Source: Polaromonas sp. JS666
GTDB lineage: Bacteria; Pseudomonadota; Gammaproteobacteria; Burkholderiales; Burkholderiaceae_C
Reading direction: 5' to 3'
Assembly: GCF_900103405.1 (NCBI RefSeq)
Contig: NZ_FNHX01000003.1
Location: 310,001 to 374,000 of the forward strand
DNA length: 64,000 nucleotides
The position numbers and the translations under genes were made by a program. Shown one piece after another: positions 9,672 through 19,106 of the stretch. Numbering within the stretch: the stretch's first letter is position 1; each line of letters opens with the position of its first letter. Under the pieces are notes generated by a model that saw only the letters and a list, made by a program, of their open reading frames with translations, was not told the origin of the DNA and made no database searches.

Positions 9672-9706
9672 AAATTTCAATTGCTGAAATTTTGGGCAGG
9701 TACAAT
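9672..9706 (+). promoter_or_regulatory. Dyad and -10-like element upstream of dusB-fis
   Basis: The 141-base gap before dusB holds a perfect inverted repeat, AAATTTCA (9672-9679) and TGAAATTT (9685-9692), with a five-base spacer. TACAAT at 9701-9706 is a good sigma-70 -10 element on the plus strand. No -35 of correct spacing is convincing, which would fit an activator-dependent or growth-phase-controlled promoter. The dyad is AT-rich in a GC-rich context. Confidence 0.35.
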
Positions 9707-9744
9707 CGTGCCTCCTTTTTCAGCAAGCCCCCGTCCTCCATCCC

Positions 9745-10833
9745 ATGAACATCGGCCCTTACGCTTTGGCAAACAACCTGTTTGTCGCGCCCATGGCCGG
9801 CGTGACGGACCGGCCGTTCCGCCAGCTCAGCAAGAAGCTGGGCGCGGGCTACGCCGTCAGCGAGATGGTGACCTCGCGCAAGGACTTGTGGGACAGCCTG
9901 AAGACCTCGCGCCGCGCCAACCATGAAGGCGAGGCCGCTCCCATCGCCGTGCAGATCGCCGGCACCGACGCGCAGATGATGGCCGAAGCCGCCGCCTACA
10001 ACATAGACCGCGGCGCGCAGATCATCGACATCAACATGGGTTGCCCGGCCAAAAAAGTCTGCAACAAGTGGGCCGGCTCGGCCCTGATGCAGGACGAAAC
10101 CCTGGCGCTGCAGATCGTGGAGGCCGTGGTCGCCGCATGCGCGCCGCAAGGGGTCCCGGTCACGCTCAAGATGCGCACCGGTTGGTGCCAGGCCGAAAAA
10201 AACGCGCTGGCGATTGCCCGCGCCGCCGAGAACGCCGGTGTGCAAATGGTCACCGTGCACGGCCGCACGCGCGAGCAGGGCTACAAGGGCGCGGCCGAAT
10301 ACGACACCATTGCCGCCGTGAAGGCCGCCCTGCGCATTCCAGTGGTGGCCAACGGCGACATCAACAGCCCCGAGAAAGCCCGCGACGTGCTGGCCCGCAC
10401 CGGCGCCGATGCCGTGATGATTGGCCGCGCGGCCCAGGGCCGGCCCTGGATTTTCCGCGAGGTAGCGCATTTCCTGGCTACAGGCACGCATCTTGCGCCG
10501 CCTTTGGTGGCTGAGGTGGAGCGCCTGCTGGTCGACCATTTGCGCGACCACTACGATTTGTATGGTGAATTCACCGGCGTGCGCACCGCGCGCAAGCACA
10601 TCGGCTGGTACGTGAAGTCCTTGCCCGGCGGCGAGGCCTTTCGCGCGCGCATGAATTTGCTGGAGGACTGCGAGGCCCAGCTGCGCGCGGTCAGCGGTTT
10701 TTTTGAGGGGCTGGGCACGCAGATGGACCGGATTCCGGCCGCTGCTGCCGCAGCCGAGGAAGATGTCGAAGAGGGCGTGCCAGGGCAGGCACGGGCGAAC
10801 AAAGATAAAAATCAGGAAGAAGCTGCTGCATGA
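9745..10833 (+). CDS. dusB: tRNA-dihydrouridine synthase DusB
   Basis: FMN-dependent enzyme that reduces uridine to dihydrouridine in the tRNA D-loop. Motifs seen: FVAPMAGVTDRPFRQL at the N terminus, IDINMGCPAKKVCNKWAGSA carrying the catalytic Cys, TLKMRTGW, VTVHGRTREQGYKG, and VVANGDINSPEKA with VMIGRAAQGRPWIF for FMN phosphate binding. At 362 residues it is a little longer than E. coli DusB because of an Ala/Glu-rich C-terminal tail (about residues 330-362) without known function. It overlaps the fis start by four bases (ATGA), so the two are translationally coupled, as in the classic dusB-fis operon. Confidence 0.96.
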   Translation: MNIGPYALANNLFVAPMAGVTDRPFRQLSKKLGAGYAVSEMVTSRKDLWDSLKTSRRANHEGEAAPIAVQIAGTDAQMMAEAAAYNIDRGAQIIDINMGCPAKKVCNKWAGSALMQDETLALQIVEAVVAACAPQGVPVTLKMRTGWCQAEKNALAIARAAENAGVQMVTVHGRTREQGYKGAAEYDTIAAVKAALRIPVVANGDINSPEKARDVLARTGADAVMIGRAAQGRPWIFREVAHFLATGTHLAPPLVAEVERLLVDHLRDHYDLYGEFTGVRTARKHIGWYVKSLPGGEAFRARMNLLEDCEAQLRAVSGFFEGLGTQMDRIPAAAAAAEEDVEEGVPGQARANKDKNQEEAAA

Positions 10834-11066
10834 GCAAGAAACACATCGAAGAGTGCGTACGCACCAGTCTGGAAGGCTATTTCAAGGACCTGCGCGGCAC
10901 TGAGCCCGACGGCATGTACGACATGATGGTCAAGGTGGTGGAAAAGCCCCTCCTGGAGGTCGTCATGCAGCATGCAGAGCAAAACCAGTCGCGCGCCGCC
11001 GAATGGTTGGGCCTGAACCGCAACACCCTGCGCAAAAAGCTGGTCGAGCACAAGCTCATCAAATAA
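10830..11066 (+). CDS. fis: DNA-binding protein Fis
   Basis: A 78-residue nucleoid protein. The N-terminal half ([20 protein letters not shown], then [18 protein letters not shown]) forms the dimer core, and the C-terminal helix-turn-helix reads [20 protein letters not shown], nearly identical to known Fis proteins. Fis bends DNA and controls rRNA, tRNA and many other promoters. Its length is shorter than the 98 residues of E. coli because betaproteobacterial Fis lacks the N-terminal hairpin arm. The start codon overlaps the dusB stop. About 60 bases separate it from purH. Confidence 0.95.
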   Translation: MSKKHIEECVRTSLEGYFKDLRGTEPDGMYDMMVKVVEKPLLEVVMQHAEQNQSRAAEWLGLNRNTLRKKLVEHKLIK

Positions 11067-11127
11067 CAATCCCCGCCGCCCGGACCTTTCCGGGCTTTCG
11101 AACCGGCTTCCTTTTGAGAACACCACC

Positions 11128-12711
11128 ATGAACGCACTGATTTCCGTTTCCGACAAAACCGGCATCCTCGAATTCGCGCAGGCGCTGCACGCCCTGGGCA
11201 TCAAGCTGCTGTCCACCGGCGGCACGGCCAAGCTGCTGGCCGACGCCGGCCTGCCGGTGACCGAGGTGGCCGACCACACCGGTTTTCCGGAAATGCTGGA
11301 CGGCCGCGTCAAGACCCTGCACCCCAAGATCCACGGCGGGCTGCTGGCCCGGCGCGACGTGCCCGAGCACATGGCGGCGCTGGCCACCCACGGCATAGAC
11401 ACCATAGACCTGCTGGTGGTCAACCTCTACCCCTTTGAGTCCACCGTGGCCAAACCCGGCTGCACGCTGGAAGACGCGATCGAGAACATCGACATCGGCG
11501 GCCCGGCCATGGTGCGTTCCGCCGCCAAGAACTGGAAGGACGTCGGCGTGCTGACCGACGCTTCGCAGTACGCGGGTGTGCTCGCCGAACTGAAAGCCGG
11601 CGGCAAGCTCAGCGACAAGACCAAGTTCGCCCTGTCGGTGGCCGCCTTCAACCGCATCAGCCAGTACGACGGCGCCATCAGCGACTACCTCTCCGGCATC
11701 CAGGCCGACGGCAGCCACGGCATGTTCCCCGGCCAGGCCAACGGCCGCTTCATCAAGGTGCAGGACCTGCGCTACGGTGAAAACTCGCACCAGCAGGCGG
11801 CGCTGTACCGCGACCTGTATCCCGCGCCCGGCTCGCTGGTCACGGCCAAACAGCTGCAGGGCAAGGAACTTTCGTACAACAACATTGCCGACGCCGACGC
11901 CGCCTGGGAATGCGTCAAGAGCTTCGACCTCATCAAGGACGGCGCTGCCTGCGTGATCGTCAAGCACGCCAACCCCTGCGGCGTGGCCGTGGGCAAGGAC
12001 GGCCTGGAGGCCTACAGCAAGGCCTTCAAGACCGACCCGACCTCGGCCTTCGGCGGCATCATCGCCCTCAATTGCCCGCTTGACGAGCGCGCCGCTCAGC
12101 AGATTTCAAAGCAGTTCGTCGAAGTGCTGATGGCGCCCGCCTTCACGCCCGAGGCGCTGGAAGTCTTCAAGAGCAAGGTCAATGTGCGCATCCTGCAGAT
12201 AGACCTGCCGCCCGGCGGCGATACCGCCTGGAAACAGGGCCGCAACCTGATGGACGTCAAGCGCGTGGGTTCGGGCCTCTTGATGCAGACCGCCGACAAC
12301 CACGAGCTGGCCATAGGCGACCTCAAGGTCGTCAGCAAGCTGCAGCCCACACAGGAACAGCTGCACGACATGCTGTTTGCCTGGAAGGTCGCGAAATACG
12401 TCAAGTCCAACGCCATCGTGTTCTGCGCCGACGGCATGACCCTGGGCGTGGGCGCCGGCCAGATGAGCCGCATCGACTCGGCCCGCATCGCCTCCATCAA
12501 AGCCGCCAACGGCGGCCTGACCCTGCAGGGCTCGGCAGTCGCGAGCGACGCCTTTTTCCCCTTCCGCGACGGCCTGGACGTGGTGGTGGACGCCGGCGCA
12601 ACCTGCGTGATCCAGCCCGGCGGCAGCATGCGGGATGATGAAGTCATTGCCGCCGCGAATGAGCGCGAGGTGGTGATGGTGTTGACGGGCGTCAGGCACT
12701 TCCGTCACTGA
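11128..12711 (+). CDS. purH: Bifunctional AICAR transformylase/IMP cyclohydrolase PurH
   Basis: Catalyses the last two steps of IMP synthesis. The N-terminal MGS-like cyclohydrolase domain is recognised by [31 protein letters not shown] and [13 protein letters not shown]. The C-terminal AICARFT domain is recognised by [45 protein letters not shown] and [11 protein letters not shown]. The 527 residues match the normal length. The C-terminal [22 protein letters not shown] is also typical. It lies after dusB-fis, a Burkholderiales arrangement, and may be read through from that promoter. A hairpin follows the stop. Confidence 0.98.
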   Translation: MNALISVSDKTGILEFAQALHALGIKLLSTGGTAKLLADAGLPVTEVADHTGFPEMLDGRVKTLHPKIHGGLLARRDVPEHMAALATHGIDTIDLLVVNLYPFESTVAKPGCTLEDAIENIDIGGPAMVRSAAKNWKDVGVLTDASQYAGVLAELKAGGKLSDKTKFALSVAAFNRISQYDGAISDYLSGIQADGSHGMFPGQANGRFIKVQDLRYGENSHQQAALYRDLYPAPGSLVTAKQLQGKELSYNNIADADAAWECVKSFDLIKDGAACVIVKHANPCGVAVGKDGLEAYSKAFKTDPTSAFGGIIALNCPLDERAAQQISKQFVEVLMAPAFTPEALEVFKSKVNVRILQIDLPPGGDTAWKQGRNLMDVKRVGSGLLMQTADNHELAIGDLKVVSKLQPTQEQLHDMLFAWKVAKYVKSNAIVFCADGMTLGVGAGQMSRIDSARIASIKAANGGLTLQGSAVASDAFFPFRDGLDVVVDAGATCVIQPGGSMRDDEVIAAANEREVVMVLTGVRHFRH

Positions 12712-12718
12712 GTTTGAG

Positions 12719-12744
12719 GAGACCCGGCTTTCAATCCGGGTCTC
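12719..12744 (+). terminator. Hairpin between convergent purH and hemL
   Basis: GAGACCCGG (12719-12727) pairs perfectly with CCGGGTCTC (12736-12744) across an eight-base loop, right after the purH stop and before the end of hemL on the other strand. No U-tract follows on either strand, so it may protect mRNA 3' ends or act as a weak bidirectional terminator. Confidence 0.45.
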
Positions 12745-12774
12745 GGCTTCGCCGCCAGGAGCGGCGCAGCCGGC

Positions 12775-14106
12775 TCAGCCCGCGGCGAAAAACTTCGCCG
12801 CCGCATCCACCGTCGCGTCGATATCCGCCGCCGTGTGTGCTGAGCTGACGAAGCCCGCTTCATACAGCGCAGGCGCGTAATAAACCCCACTCTCCAGCAT
12901 CGCGTGGAAGAAGCGGTTGAACGACGGCCCGTCGGTGGTCATCACCGTGGCGTAGTTCTGCGGCAATTGCCCCAGCAGGAAAAAGCCGAACATGCCGCCT
13001 TCGCTGTCGCCGCAAAACGGCACGCCGGCCTTGGCGGCCGCCCGGGTGAGGCCTGCAACCAGGCTGCGGGTGCGTTCGCCCAAGGCTTCGTAAAAACCGG
13101 GTTTGGCGATTTCGCGCAGCGTCGCCAGGCCGCAGGCGGTGGCGACGGGGTTGCCTGAGAGCGTGCCGGCCTGGTAGACCGGGCCCAGGGGGGCAAGCTG
13201 CTCCATCACGGCGCGGGTGCCGCCAAAGGCCGCCAGCGGCATGCCGCCGCCTATGACCTTGCCCATGACCGTCATGTCGGGCTTGAAGCCGGGAATGCCG
13301 CGGGCGTAGACGCTTTGCGCGCCGCCCAGGGCCACGCGAAAACCGGTCATGACTTCGTCGAACACCAGCAGCGCGCCATGCTGTGTGCACAGTTCGCGGC
13401 AGCGCTTCATGAAAGGCAGGCTGGCGCGCACGAAGTTCATGTTGCCGGCGATGGGTTCAATCATCAGGCAGGCGATGTCCTTGCCGTGCAAGGCAAAGGC
13501 CTCTTCGAGCTGCGCCAGGTGGTTGTATTCGAGCACCAGGGTGTGCTGTACCACCTCGGGTGGAACGCCGGCGCTGGTCGGGTTGCCGAAGGTGGCCAGG
13601 CCAGAGCCAGCCTTGACCAGCAGGGCGTCGGCATGGCCGTGGTAACAGCCCTCGAACTTGATGATCTTGCTGCGGCCGGTGGCGCCGCGCGCCAGACGGA
13701 TGGCGCTCATGGCTGCTTCCGTGCCCGAGCTGACCAGCCGCACCATTTCGAGCGAAGGCACGAGCCGCACGATTTCTTCGGCCAGTTCGACCTCGCGCTC
13801 GGTGGGCGCGCCGTAGGAAAAGCCCTCCAGCGCGGCATTTTGCACGGCCTCAAGCACCGCCGGGTGGCCGTGGCCCAGGATCATGGGGCCCCAGGAACCG
13901 ATGTAGTCGATGTAGCGTTTGCCGTCGGCATCCCAGAAGTAGGCGCCCTGCGCGCGCTGCACGAAGCGCGGCGTGCCGCCCACGGCCTTGAAGGCCCGGA
14001 CCGGGGAATTGACCCCGCCGGGGATCAGCTTTTTGGCGCGTTCAAAGAGGGCATCGTTGCGGGAGGCGGCCTGGGGCGTTGCGGGCTTAGTGTTTTGTGG
14101 TTCCAT
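12775..14106 (-). CDS. hemL: Glutamate-1-semialdehyde 2,1-aminomutase HemL
   Basis: PLP enzyme that makes 5-aminolevulinate from glutamate-1-semialdehyde in the C5 route to haem. Seen: [20 protein letters not shown] near the start, [49 protein letters not shown] for PLP binding, and the Schiff-base lysine in [18 protein letters not shown]. The length of about 443 residues is usual. The start is taken at MEPQNTK (14106); the frame opens five codons earlier at 14121. The gene begins inside the end of thiD (about 20 bases shared), so the two are probably translationally coupled. Confidence 0.97.
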   Translation of the reverse strand: MEPQNTKPATPQAASRNDALFERAKKLIPGGVNSPVRAFKAVGGTPRFVQRAQGAYFWDADGKRYIDYIGSWGPMILGHGHPAVLEAVQNAALEGFSYGAPTEREVELAEEIVRLVPSLEMVRLVSSGTEAAMSAIRLARGATGRSKIIKFEGCYHGHADALLVKAGSGLATFGNPTSAGVPPEVVQHTLVLEYNHLAQLEEAFALHGKDIACLMIEPIAGNMNFVRASLPFMKRCRELCTQHGALLVFDEVMTGFRVALGGAQSVYARGIPGFKPDMTVMGKVIGGGMPLAAFGGTRAVMEQLAPLGPVYQAGTLSGNPVATACGLATLREIAKPGFYEALGERTRSLVAGLTRAAAKAGVPFCGDSEGGMFGFFLLGQLPQNYATVMTTDGPSFNRFFHAMLESGVYYAPALYEAGFVSSAHTAADIDATVDAAAKFFAAG

Positions 14107-15058
14107 TGGGGGGCAGGTCAAGAGAGGGTTTGGACGTCAGCTCGACGTCGTCGTTGGCATCGCCCGCTTCTTCCCCGGATTCGTCGTCTTCGGGGTCAAC
14201 GTCGGCCTGCGCCCAGAACAGGCGGTCCGGCACGATATTGCCCATGCCGGGGTGAAAACCGGCGTCCAGGCTGTGGTCCAGGAAGGTCAGGGCTTCGGCG
14301 GTGGCCGCCTGCAGGTCGTGGCCGTTGGCCAGCAGGGCCGAGAGCGCGGCGGACAGGGTGTCGCCGGCGCCGGCGAACACGGCCTCGAAGCGCTCGAATT
14401 TTTCGCTGTAAAGCACTGCCTGCGGCGTGGCCAGCACGTTGTCGATGAACTGGTCGGGCATGGGAACGCCGGTGACCAGGGTGTAGGGCACGCCGAGGTC
14501 GGCGGCGGCTTTGGCGATGTCGCGGGCCGTGGGATTGCGCTCGCCGGGCCAGTCGGGCAGCAGCCAGCGCCACAGGCTGCTGTGGTTGCCGACCAACACC
14601 GTGGTTTGCGGCAGCATCAGCTCGCGAAAGGCGTCCAGATAGCTGTCGATCTCGCTTTCTTCCCACCAGGAGAGGTTGGGCATGTAGGCGATCAGCGGCA
14701 CATCGGCATAATCCGAGGCGATTTCGGCGATGGTGGAGATGTTTTCGGGGCTGCCGACAAAGCCGACCTTGATGGCCGACACCGGCATGTCTTCCAGCGC
14801 CGAGCGGGCCTGGTCTGTTACAGCTTCTTCATCGAAGGCGAAGTGGTCGAAGATTTCGGCCGTATCGCGCACATAGGCGCCTGTTACAACCGCCAGCGCA
14901 TGCGCGCCGGCCGAGGTGATGGAAGCGATATCCGCCGTCAGCCCGCCGGCTCCGCTGGGGTCGTTGGCATTGAATGTCATGACGCAGGCCGGAGATGCGT
15001 CGGTGTCCTCGATTTGGAGCTGTCGGCTGTCCAGTTGAGGTGTTTTGGGGTTTGCCAT
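14087..15058 (-). CDS. thiD: Hydroxymethylpyrimidine/phosphomethylpyrimidine kinase ThiD
   Basis: Ribokinase-fold enzyme that phosphorylates HMP and HMP-P for thiamin synthesis. The glycine-rich substrate motif is seen in [20 protein letters not shown], and the C-terminal anion-hole region in [19 protein letters not shown] with the catalytic Asp. At 323 residues it exceeds the usual 265-280 because of an N-terminal stretch of about 25 residues and a strongly acidic C-terminal tail ([15 protein letters not shown] region). That tail overlaps the hemL start. No thi-box riboswitch is visible upstream. Some homologues annotated ThiD are PdxK-like, so substrate preference is not certain. Confidence 0.85.
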   Translation of the reverse strand: MANPKTPQLDSRQLQIEDTDASPACVMTFNANDPSGAGGLTADIASITSAGAHALAVVTGAYVRDTAEIFDHFAFDEEAVTDQARSALEDMPVSAIKVGFVGSPENISTIAEIASDYADVPLIAYMPNLSWWEESEIDSYLDAFRELMLPQTTVLVGNHSSLWRWLLPDWPGERNPTARDIAKAAADLGVPYTLVTGVPMPDQFIDNVLATPQAVLYSEKFERFEAVFAGAGDTLSAALSALLANGHDLQAATAEALTFLDHSLDAGFHPGMGNIVPDRLFWAQADVDPEDDESGEEAGDANDDVELTSKPSLDLPPNGTTKH

Positions 15059-15140
15059 AGGCTGCGATTTTGCCTTGTACGCGAATAAGCAACGCCGCCT
15101 CGATACAATTGTTGCATTCTATTCGAAGGCAACTTAAGCT

Positions 15141-15314
15141 GTGACTCAATCAACGACGTGGATGTGTTTAATTTGTGGCTGGATTTACGACGAAGCTGCC
15201 GGCGCGCCCGAACATGGCATTGCTCCCGGGACGCCATGGGCCCAAGTGCCCATGAACTGGACCTGCCCCGAATGCGGCGCGCGCAAGGAAGACTTTGAAA
15301 TGGTTCAGATCTAA
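15141..15314 (+). CDS. rubA: Rubredoxin
   Basis: A 57-residue protein read from a GTG at 15141 to the TAA at 15312-15314. It has the two rubredoxin knuckles, WMCLICGWIYDEAAG and WTCPECGARKEDFEM, giving the CxxCG...CPxCG set of four iron ligands, the GI/LxPGTPW loop (HGIAPGTPWAQVP) and the usual C-terminal DFE. Rubredoxins carry single electrons through one Fe(SCys)4 centre. GAAGG lies 11 bases before the GTG. It is divergent from thiD and 76 bases before pilG on the same strand; this position just ahead of the pilGH genes is common in betaproteobacteria, though no role in piliation is established. Confidence 0.93.
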   Translation: MTQSTTWMCLICGWIYDEAAGAPEHGIAPGTPWAQVPMNWTCPECGARKEDFEMVQI

Positions 15315-15390
15315 AAATGTCCGGATACCAGCCTGGACAATCGCAGACCGGCGCCGGCCGCCGGTGTCTGCAACATGAGGAGCATAGGCA

Positions 15391-15789
15391 GTGAGCATTC
15401 CCAGTTCCGGACTGAAGGTTTTGGTCATCGATGACAGCAACACCATCCGGCGTAGCGCCGAGATATTCCTGAAGCAGGGCGGGCATGAAGTGCTGTTGGC
15501 CGAAGATGGGTTTGATGCCCTTTCCAAGGTCAACGACTACGAGCCCCACCTGATCTTCTGCGACATCTTGATGCCCCGCCTCGACGGCTATCAAACCTGT
15601 GCGATTATCAAGCGCAATGTGAAGTTTTCCAACGTTCCCATTGTGATGCTGTCCTCCAAGGACGGCGTTTTCGACAAGGCACGCGGTCGCATGGTGGGCT
15701 CTCAAGACTACCTGACCAAGCCTTTTACCAAAGATCAGCTGCTGCAGACCGTTCAGGAACTCGGCAGCGCCAAACAAGGAGTAGTGTGA
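15391..15789 (+). CDS. pilG: Twitching motility response regulator PilG
   Basis: A single-domain CheY-like receiver (132 residues) of the Pil-Chp system. The acidic pocket is LKVLVIDDSNT, the phospho-acceptor is the Asp of IFCDILMPRLDG, and the conserved Lys is in DYLTKPFTKDQLL. The start is a GTG with GAGGAG eight bases before it. In Pseudomonas, PilG and PilH are phosphorylated by the hybrid kinase ChpA/PilL and set the balance of pilus extension, retraction and cAMP. Its TGA overlaps the pilH ATG (TGATG). Confidence 0.94.
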   Translation: MSIPSSGLKVLVIDDSNTIRRSAEIFLKQGGHEVLLAEDGFDALSKVNDYEPHLIFCDILMPRLDGYQTCAIIKRNVKFSNVPIVMLSSKDGVFDKARGRMVGSQDYLTKPFTKDQLLQTVQELGSAKQGVV

Positions 15790-16154
15790 TGGCAATCAAG
15801 AAAATACTGGTAGTTGACGACTCCAAAACCGAATTGATGTTTCTGACCGATCTGCTGGTCAAGAACGGTTTCACGGTCAAAACTGCTGAAAATGCGGAAG
15901 ATGCGTTCAGGCGCCTCGCAGAAGACAAACCCGAGCTGATCCTCATGGATGTGGTGATGCCGGGCCAGAACGGCTTCCAGCTCACGCGCGCCATCACGCG
16001 CGACCCGCTGTACTCCGACATCCCCATCATGATGTGCACCAGCAAGAACCAGGAAACCGACCGGGTCTGGGGCATGCGCCAGGGCGCCCGCGACTACATC
16101 ACCAAACCGGTGGATGCGGATGAGTTGATGGCCAAGATCAAGGCCCTCGGCTGA
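15789..16154 (+). CDS. pilH: Twitching motility response regulator PilH
   Basis: A second single-domain receiver (121 residues), beginning MAIKKILVVDDSKTELMFL. The phospho-acceptor Asp is in LILMDVVMPGQNGFQ and the conserved Lys in RDYITKPVDADELM. In the Pseudomonas paradigm PilH opposes PilG, promoting retraction or acting as a phosphate sink. The start overlaps the pilG stop by one base, so expression of the pair is coupled. pilI follows 21 bases later. Confidence 0.94.
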   Translation: MAIKKILVVDDSKTELMFLTDLLVKNGFTVKTAENAEDAFRRLAEDKPELILMDVVMPGQNGFQLTRAITRDPLYSDIPIMMCTSKNQETDRVWGMRQGARDYITKPVDADELMAKIKALG

Positions 16155-16175
16155 TTTACGGCGTAAAACCAAAGC

Positions 16176-16706
16176 ATGGCGAACAGACAAGCCCTTAGAG
16201 AACTACAAACCCGGCTGGCCGACAGGTTGCAGATTGCGCGTACGCAAGGCGTTGCCGCGTCCTGGCTGGCCGTGGAAGCGGGCGGGAAAAAGTACCTGTT
16301 TCCCCTGAGCCAGTCCGGTGAAATTTTCCCCTGGGTCAACACGCAGCCTGTTCCGTACACGCAAAACTGGTTCGCCGGTGTTGCCAACCTGCGGGGGGGC
16401 CTGTTCGGCGTGGTGGACCTCGCCAGCTACGTGAGCGGCCAGGCACCTCCCCCCAAAAATGAACTCGCGCGCACCGACTCCCGCCTTGTGGCGCTCAACA
16501 GCGCGCTGGAAGTCAACTGCGCGCTGCTGATCGACAAGCTCTCCGGGCTGCGCAACCAGGACGCGTTCAGCGATTTCTCCGAAAAAGCGCCCGACGCGCC
16601 CGATTTCTTTGGCAACCAGTATGTCGACCTTAACGGCGCGACCTGGCAGGAAATCAACCTTCAGTTGCTTGCACAGCAAGCGCATTTTTTGACGATAGGC
16701 GCATAG
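16176..16706 (+). CDS. pilI: CheW-like adaptor PilI
   Basis: A 176-residue CheW-domain protein that links the chemoreceptor PilJ with the kinase PilL at the membrane. The CheW fold is recognised from WLAVEAGGKKYLFPLSQSGE, NWFAGVANLRGGLFGVVDLA and the C-terminal INLQLLAQQAHFLTIGA. It lies in the canonical order pilG-pilH-pilI-pilJ-pilL, 30 bases before pilJ. Confidence 0.92.
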   Translation: MANRQALRELQTRLADRLQIARTQGVAASWLAVEAGGKKYLFPLSQSGEIFPWVNTQPVPYTQNWFAGVANLRGGLFGVVDLASYVSGQAPPPKNELARTDSRLVALNSALEVNCALLIDKLSGLRNQDAFSDFSEKAPDAPDFFGNQYVDLNGATWQEINLQLLAQQAHFLTIGA

Positions 16707-16736
16707 CGCACACTGTTTCTCCCCGGAAGGCTCACC

Positions 16737-19028
16737 ATGTCTGTTATTGAAAATATCCAGAAGCTGTTTAAAACAAAGTCCGTCCAGCCCGAGGACAGCA
16801 TGGACATGGCTTCCGTCGGCACGCCGGACCCCCTGGCGACCGGCGCCATGGATGAAGCCTCCCTGCAGACCGCCGCGGTGCGGCAGGCGGACGGCAATGA
16901 TGATGCGTTTGGCTCCAGCCGCATCGCGAGCGCCGAGGAATCGGCATCCGTCGCCAATCCCGAGCTCCTGAGCCTGCCCCTGCTGGGTCGCAAGACCATG
17001 GGCCAGCACCAGCGGATTCTGGTGTTTTTCCTGGCGGTGTCGGTGGCGGTGCTGGGTACGGTGACCTTCCTGGCGCTGAACCAGGCGGACAAAGTGGCTC
17101 AGCAGGTGGCGGCAACCGGCCAGTCCCTGATGCAGTCGCAGCGTCTGGCGAAATCGGTGTCACAGGCGCTGGTGGGTAGCGCCCAGGCCTTCCCCGACGT
17201 GCGCGAAAGCTCCGACGTGCTGGCTAAAACCGTGCGCGGCCTGAAGGCCGGTGAAGACAGCCTGCGCCTGGCGCCGGTGAGCGAAGACCTGCAGCCCGAC
17301 GTGGAAAAGGTCACCCCTTTCATGGAACGCGCCGAAAAGAACGCCAAGACCGTGATGGGACAGCAAAACATTCTGACGCAGGTGGGTAACGCTCTGCGTA
17401 CCATCAACCGCCAGTCTTCGGACCTGCTGGAAATCGCCGAAACCGTGTCCTCGCTCAAGCTCCAGCAGAATGCGGCGCCTGCCGAAATTTCCGCCTCCGG
17501 CCAGCTGGTGATGTTGACCCAGCGTATCGGTAAGTCCGCCAACGAATTCCTGACCATGGAGGGTGTGAGCCCCGAAGCCGTGTTCCTGCTGGGTAAGGAC
17601 TTGAACTCCTTCAAGGAAATCGCCCAGGGCCTGCAGGAAGGCAGCCCCGAACTGCGCCTGGCCGGCTCCAAGGACCCGCAAACCCGCGAACGCCTCGAGG
17701 CCCTGATGGCGCTCTACGAGCAAACGCGTGTGCAGGCCGGCGCCATTCTGGGTAACTTGCAGGGCCTGGTGTCCGCCCGTGAAGCACAGTCCTCCATCAT
17801 TGCCGACAGCGAGCCGCTGCGCCGGGGCCTGGAAGACCTGCAGAGCAAGCTGTCCTCGCAGACCGGCCTGGGCGCCACCGCCCTGACGACCCTGGTGGTC
17901 GCCGCCGTCTTCGCACTGCTGTGCGCTGCGGGGCTGGCCAAACTGCAGGTGGAGGACAGCAAGCAGCGCCAGGCCGTTGCTGAAACCCAGCGGCAGGAAG
18001 CAAAAGGGCAGGAACAGGATGCCAAGCGCGTCAACGACGCCAACCAGGCCGCCATTTTGCGTTTGATGAATGAGTTGCAGACAGTGGCTGAAGGCGATTT
18101 GACGCAGGAAGCCACCGTGACCGAGGACATCACCGGCGCTATCGCCGACTCGGTGAACTACACGGTGGAAGAGTTGCGGCAGCTGGTGGGTAACGTGCAG
18201 AACACGGCAACACGCGTGGCGCAAACGACGGCCCAGGTGGAAAGTACTTCCACCGAACTGCTGGCGGCCTCCACCGAACAGCTGCGCGAGATTCGCGAAA
18301 CCGGCCAGTCGGTGCTCGACATGGCATCCCGAATCAATGAAGTGTCCACGCAGGCGCAGGAATCTTCCCAGGTGGCGCGCCAATCGCTGACCGCTGCAGA
18401 ATCCGGCCTGCAGGCCGTGCAGAACGCCATCGGCGGTATGAACTCCATCCGCGACCAGATCCAGGAAACCTCCAAGCGGATCAAACGACTGGGTGAATCG
18501 TCCCAGGAGATTGGTGAAATTACCGAGCTGATCTCGGACATTACCGAACAGACCAACGTGCTGGCGCTGAACGCGGCCATCCAGGCGGCGTCAGCCGGTG
18601 AAGCCGGACGAGGCTTCTCGGTGGTTGCGGAAGAAGTGCAGCGACTGGCTGAACGCTCCGCGGACGCCACGCGCCAGATTTCGGCCCTGGTGAAAGCCAT
18701 TCAGACCGACACCCAGGATGCCGTGGCCGCTATGGAACGCTCCACGCAGGGTGTGGTGGAAGGGGCCAAACTGTCCGATAACGCGGGTACCGCGCTGACC
18801 GAGATTGACCAGGTGTCACGCCGCCTCGCTGACCTGATTGAGCAGATTTCCAACTCCGCCTCCCGCGAAGCCGCTTCGGCCAACGTGGTGGCCGGCAATA
18901 TCCAGCACATTTTCGCGGTGACGGAGCAAACCGGAGAAGGTACCCGTTCCACGGCGCAGCAGGTGCGCGATCTTTCCCGCATGGCTGAAGAGCTGCGCCA
19001 ATCGGTGTCCCGATTCAAGATCGCCTGA
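16737..19028 (+). CDS. pilJ: Methyl-accepting chemotaxis protein PilJ
   Basis: A 763-residue chemoreceptor. An unusually long cytoplasmic N-terminal stretch of about 90 residues precedes TM1 (around residues 92-114, ILVFFLAVSVAVLGTVTFLA). A large periplasmic region with two PilJ-type modules follows (LAKSVSQALVGSAQAFPDV and LVMLTQRIGKSANEFL), then TM2 (around 382-402), a HAMP-like linker, and the signalling hairpin whose tip reads QTNVLALNAAIQAASAGEAG. PilJ senses surface contact or pilin and controls the kinase PilL through PilI. No CheR/CheB-type genes (pilK, chpB) are in the window. Confidence 0.95.
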   Translation: MSVIENIQKLFKTKSVQPEDSMDMASVGTPDPLATGAMDEASLQTAAVRQADGNDDAFGSSRIASAEESASVANPELLSLPLLGRKTMGQHQRILVFFLAVSVAVLGTVTFLALNQADKVAQQVAATGQSLMQSQRLAKSVSQALVGSAQAFPDVRESSDVLAKTVRGLKAGEDSLRLAPVSEDLQPDVEKVTPFMERAEKNAKTVMGQQNILTQVGNALRTINRQSSDLLEIAETVSSLKLQQNAAPAEISASGQLVMLTQRIGKSANEFLTMEGVSPEAVFLLGKDLNSFKEIAQGLQEGSPELRLAGSKDPQTRERLEALMALYEQTRVQAGAILGNLQGLVSAREAQSSIIADSEPLRRGLEDLQSKLSSQTGLGATALTTLVVAAVFALLCAAGLAKLQVEDSKQRQAVAETQRQEAKGQEQDAKRVNDANQAAILRLMNELQTVAEGDLTQEATVTEDITGAIADSVNYTVEELRQLVGNVQNTATRVAQTTAQVESTSTELLAASTEQLREIRETGQSVLDMASRINEVSTQAQESSQVARQSLTAAESGLQAVQNAIGGMNSIRDQIQETSKRIKRLGESSQEIGEITELISDITEQTNVLALNAAIQAASAGEAGRGFSVVAEEVQRLAERSADATRQISALVKAIQTDTQDAVAAMERSTQGVVEGAKLSDNAGTALTEIDQVSRRLADLIEQISNSASREAASANVVAGNIQHIFAVTEQTGEGTRSTAQQVRDLSRMAEELRQSVSRFKIA

Positions 19029-19106
19029 TGCTGATGCCTGTTTGCCCGTCGTGCGCTGACCGCCGCCTTAGCCTCTGACACCGATTCCAGAACCGGCCCG
19101 CTATTT

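Noticed and set aside
14087..15140. A TPP riboswitch upstream of thiD
   Set aside because: No thi-box core is visible in the 82 bases between thiD and the rubredoxin gene.
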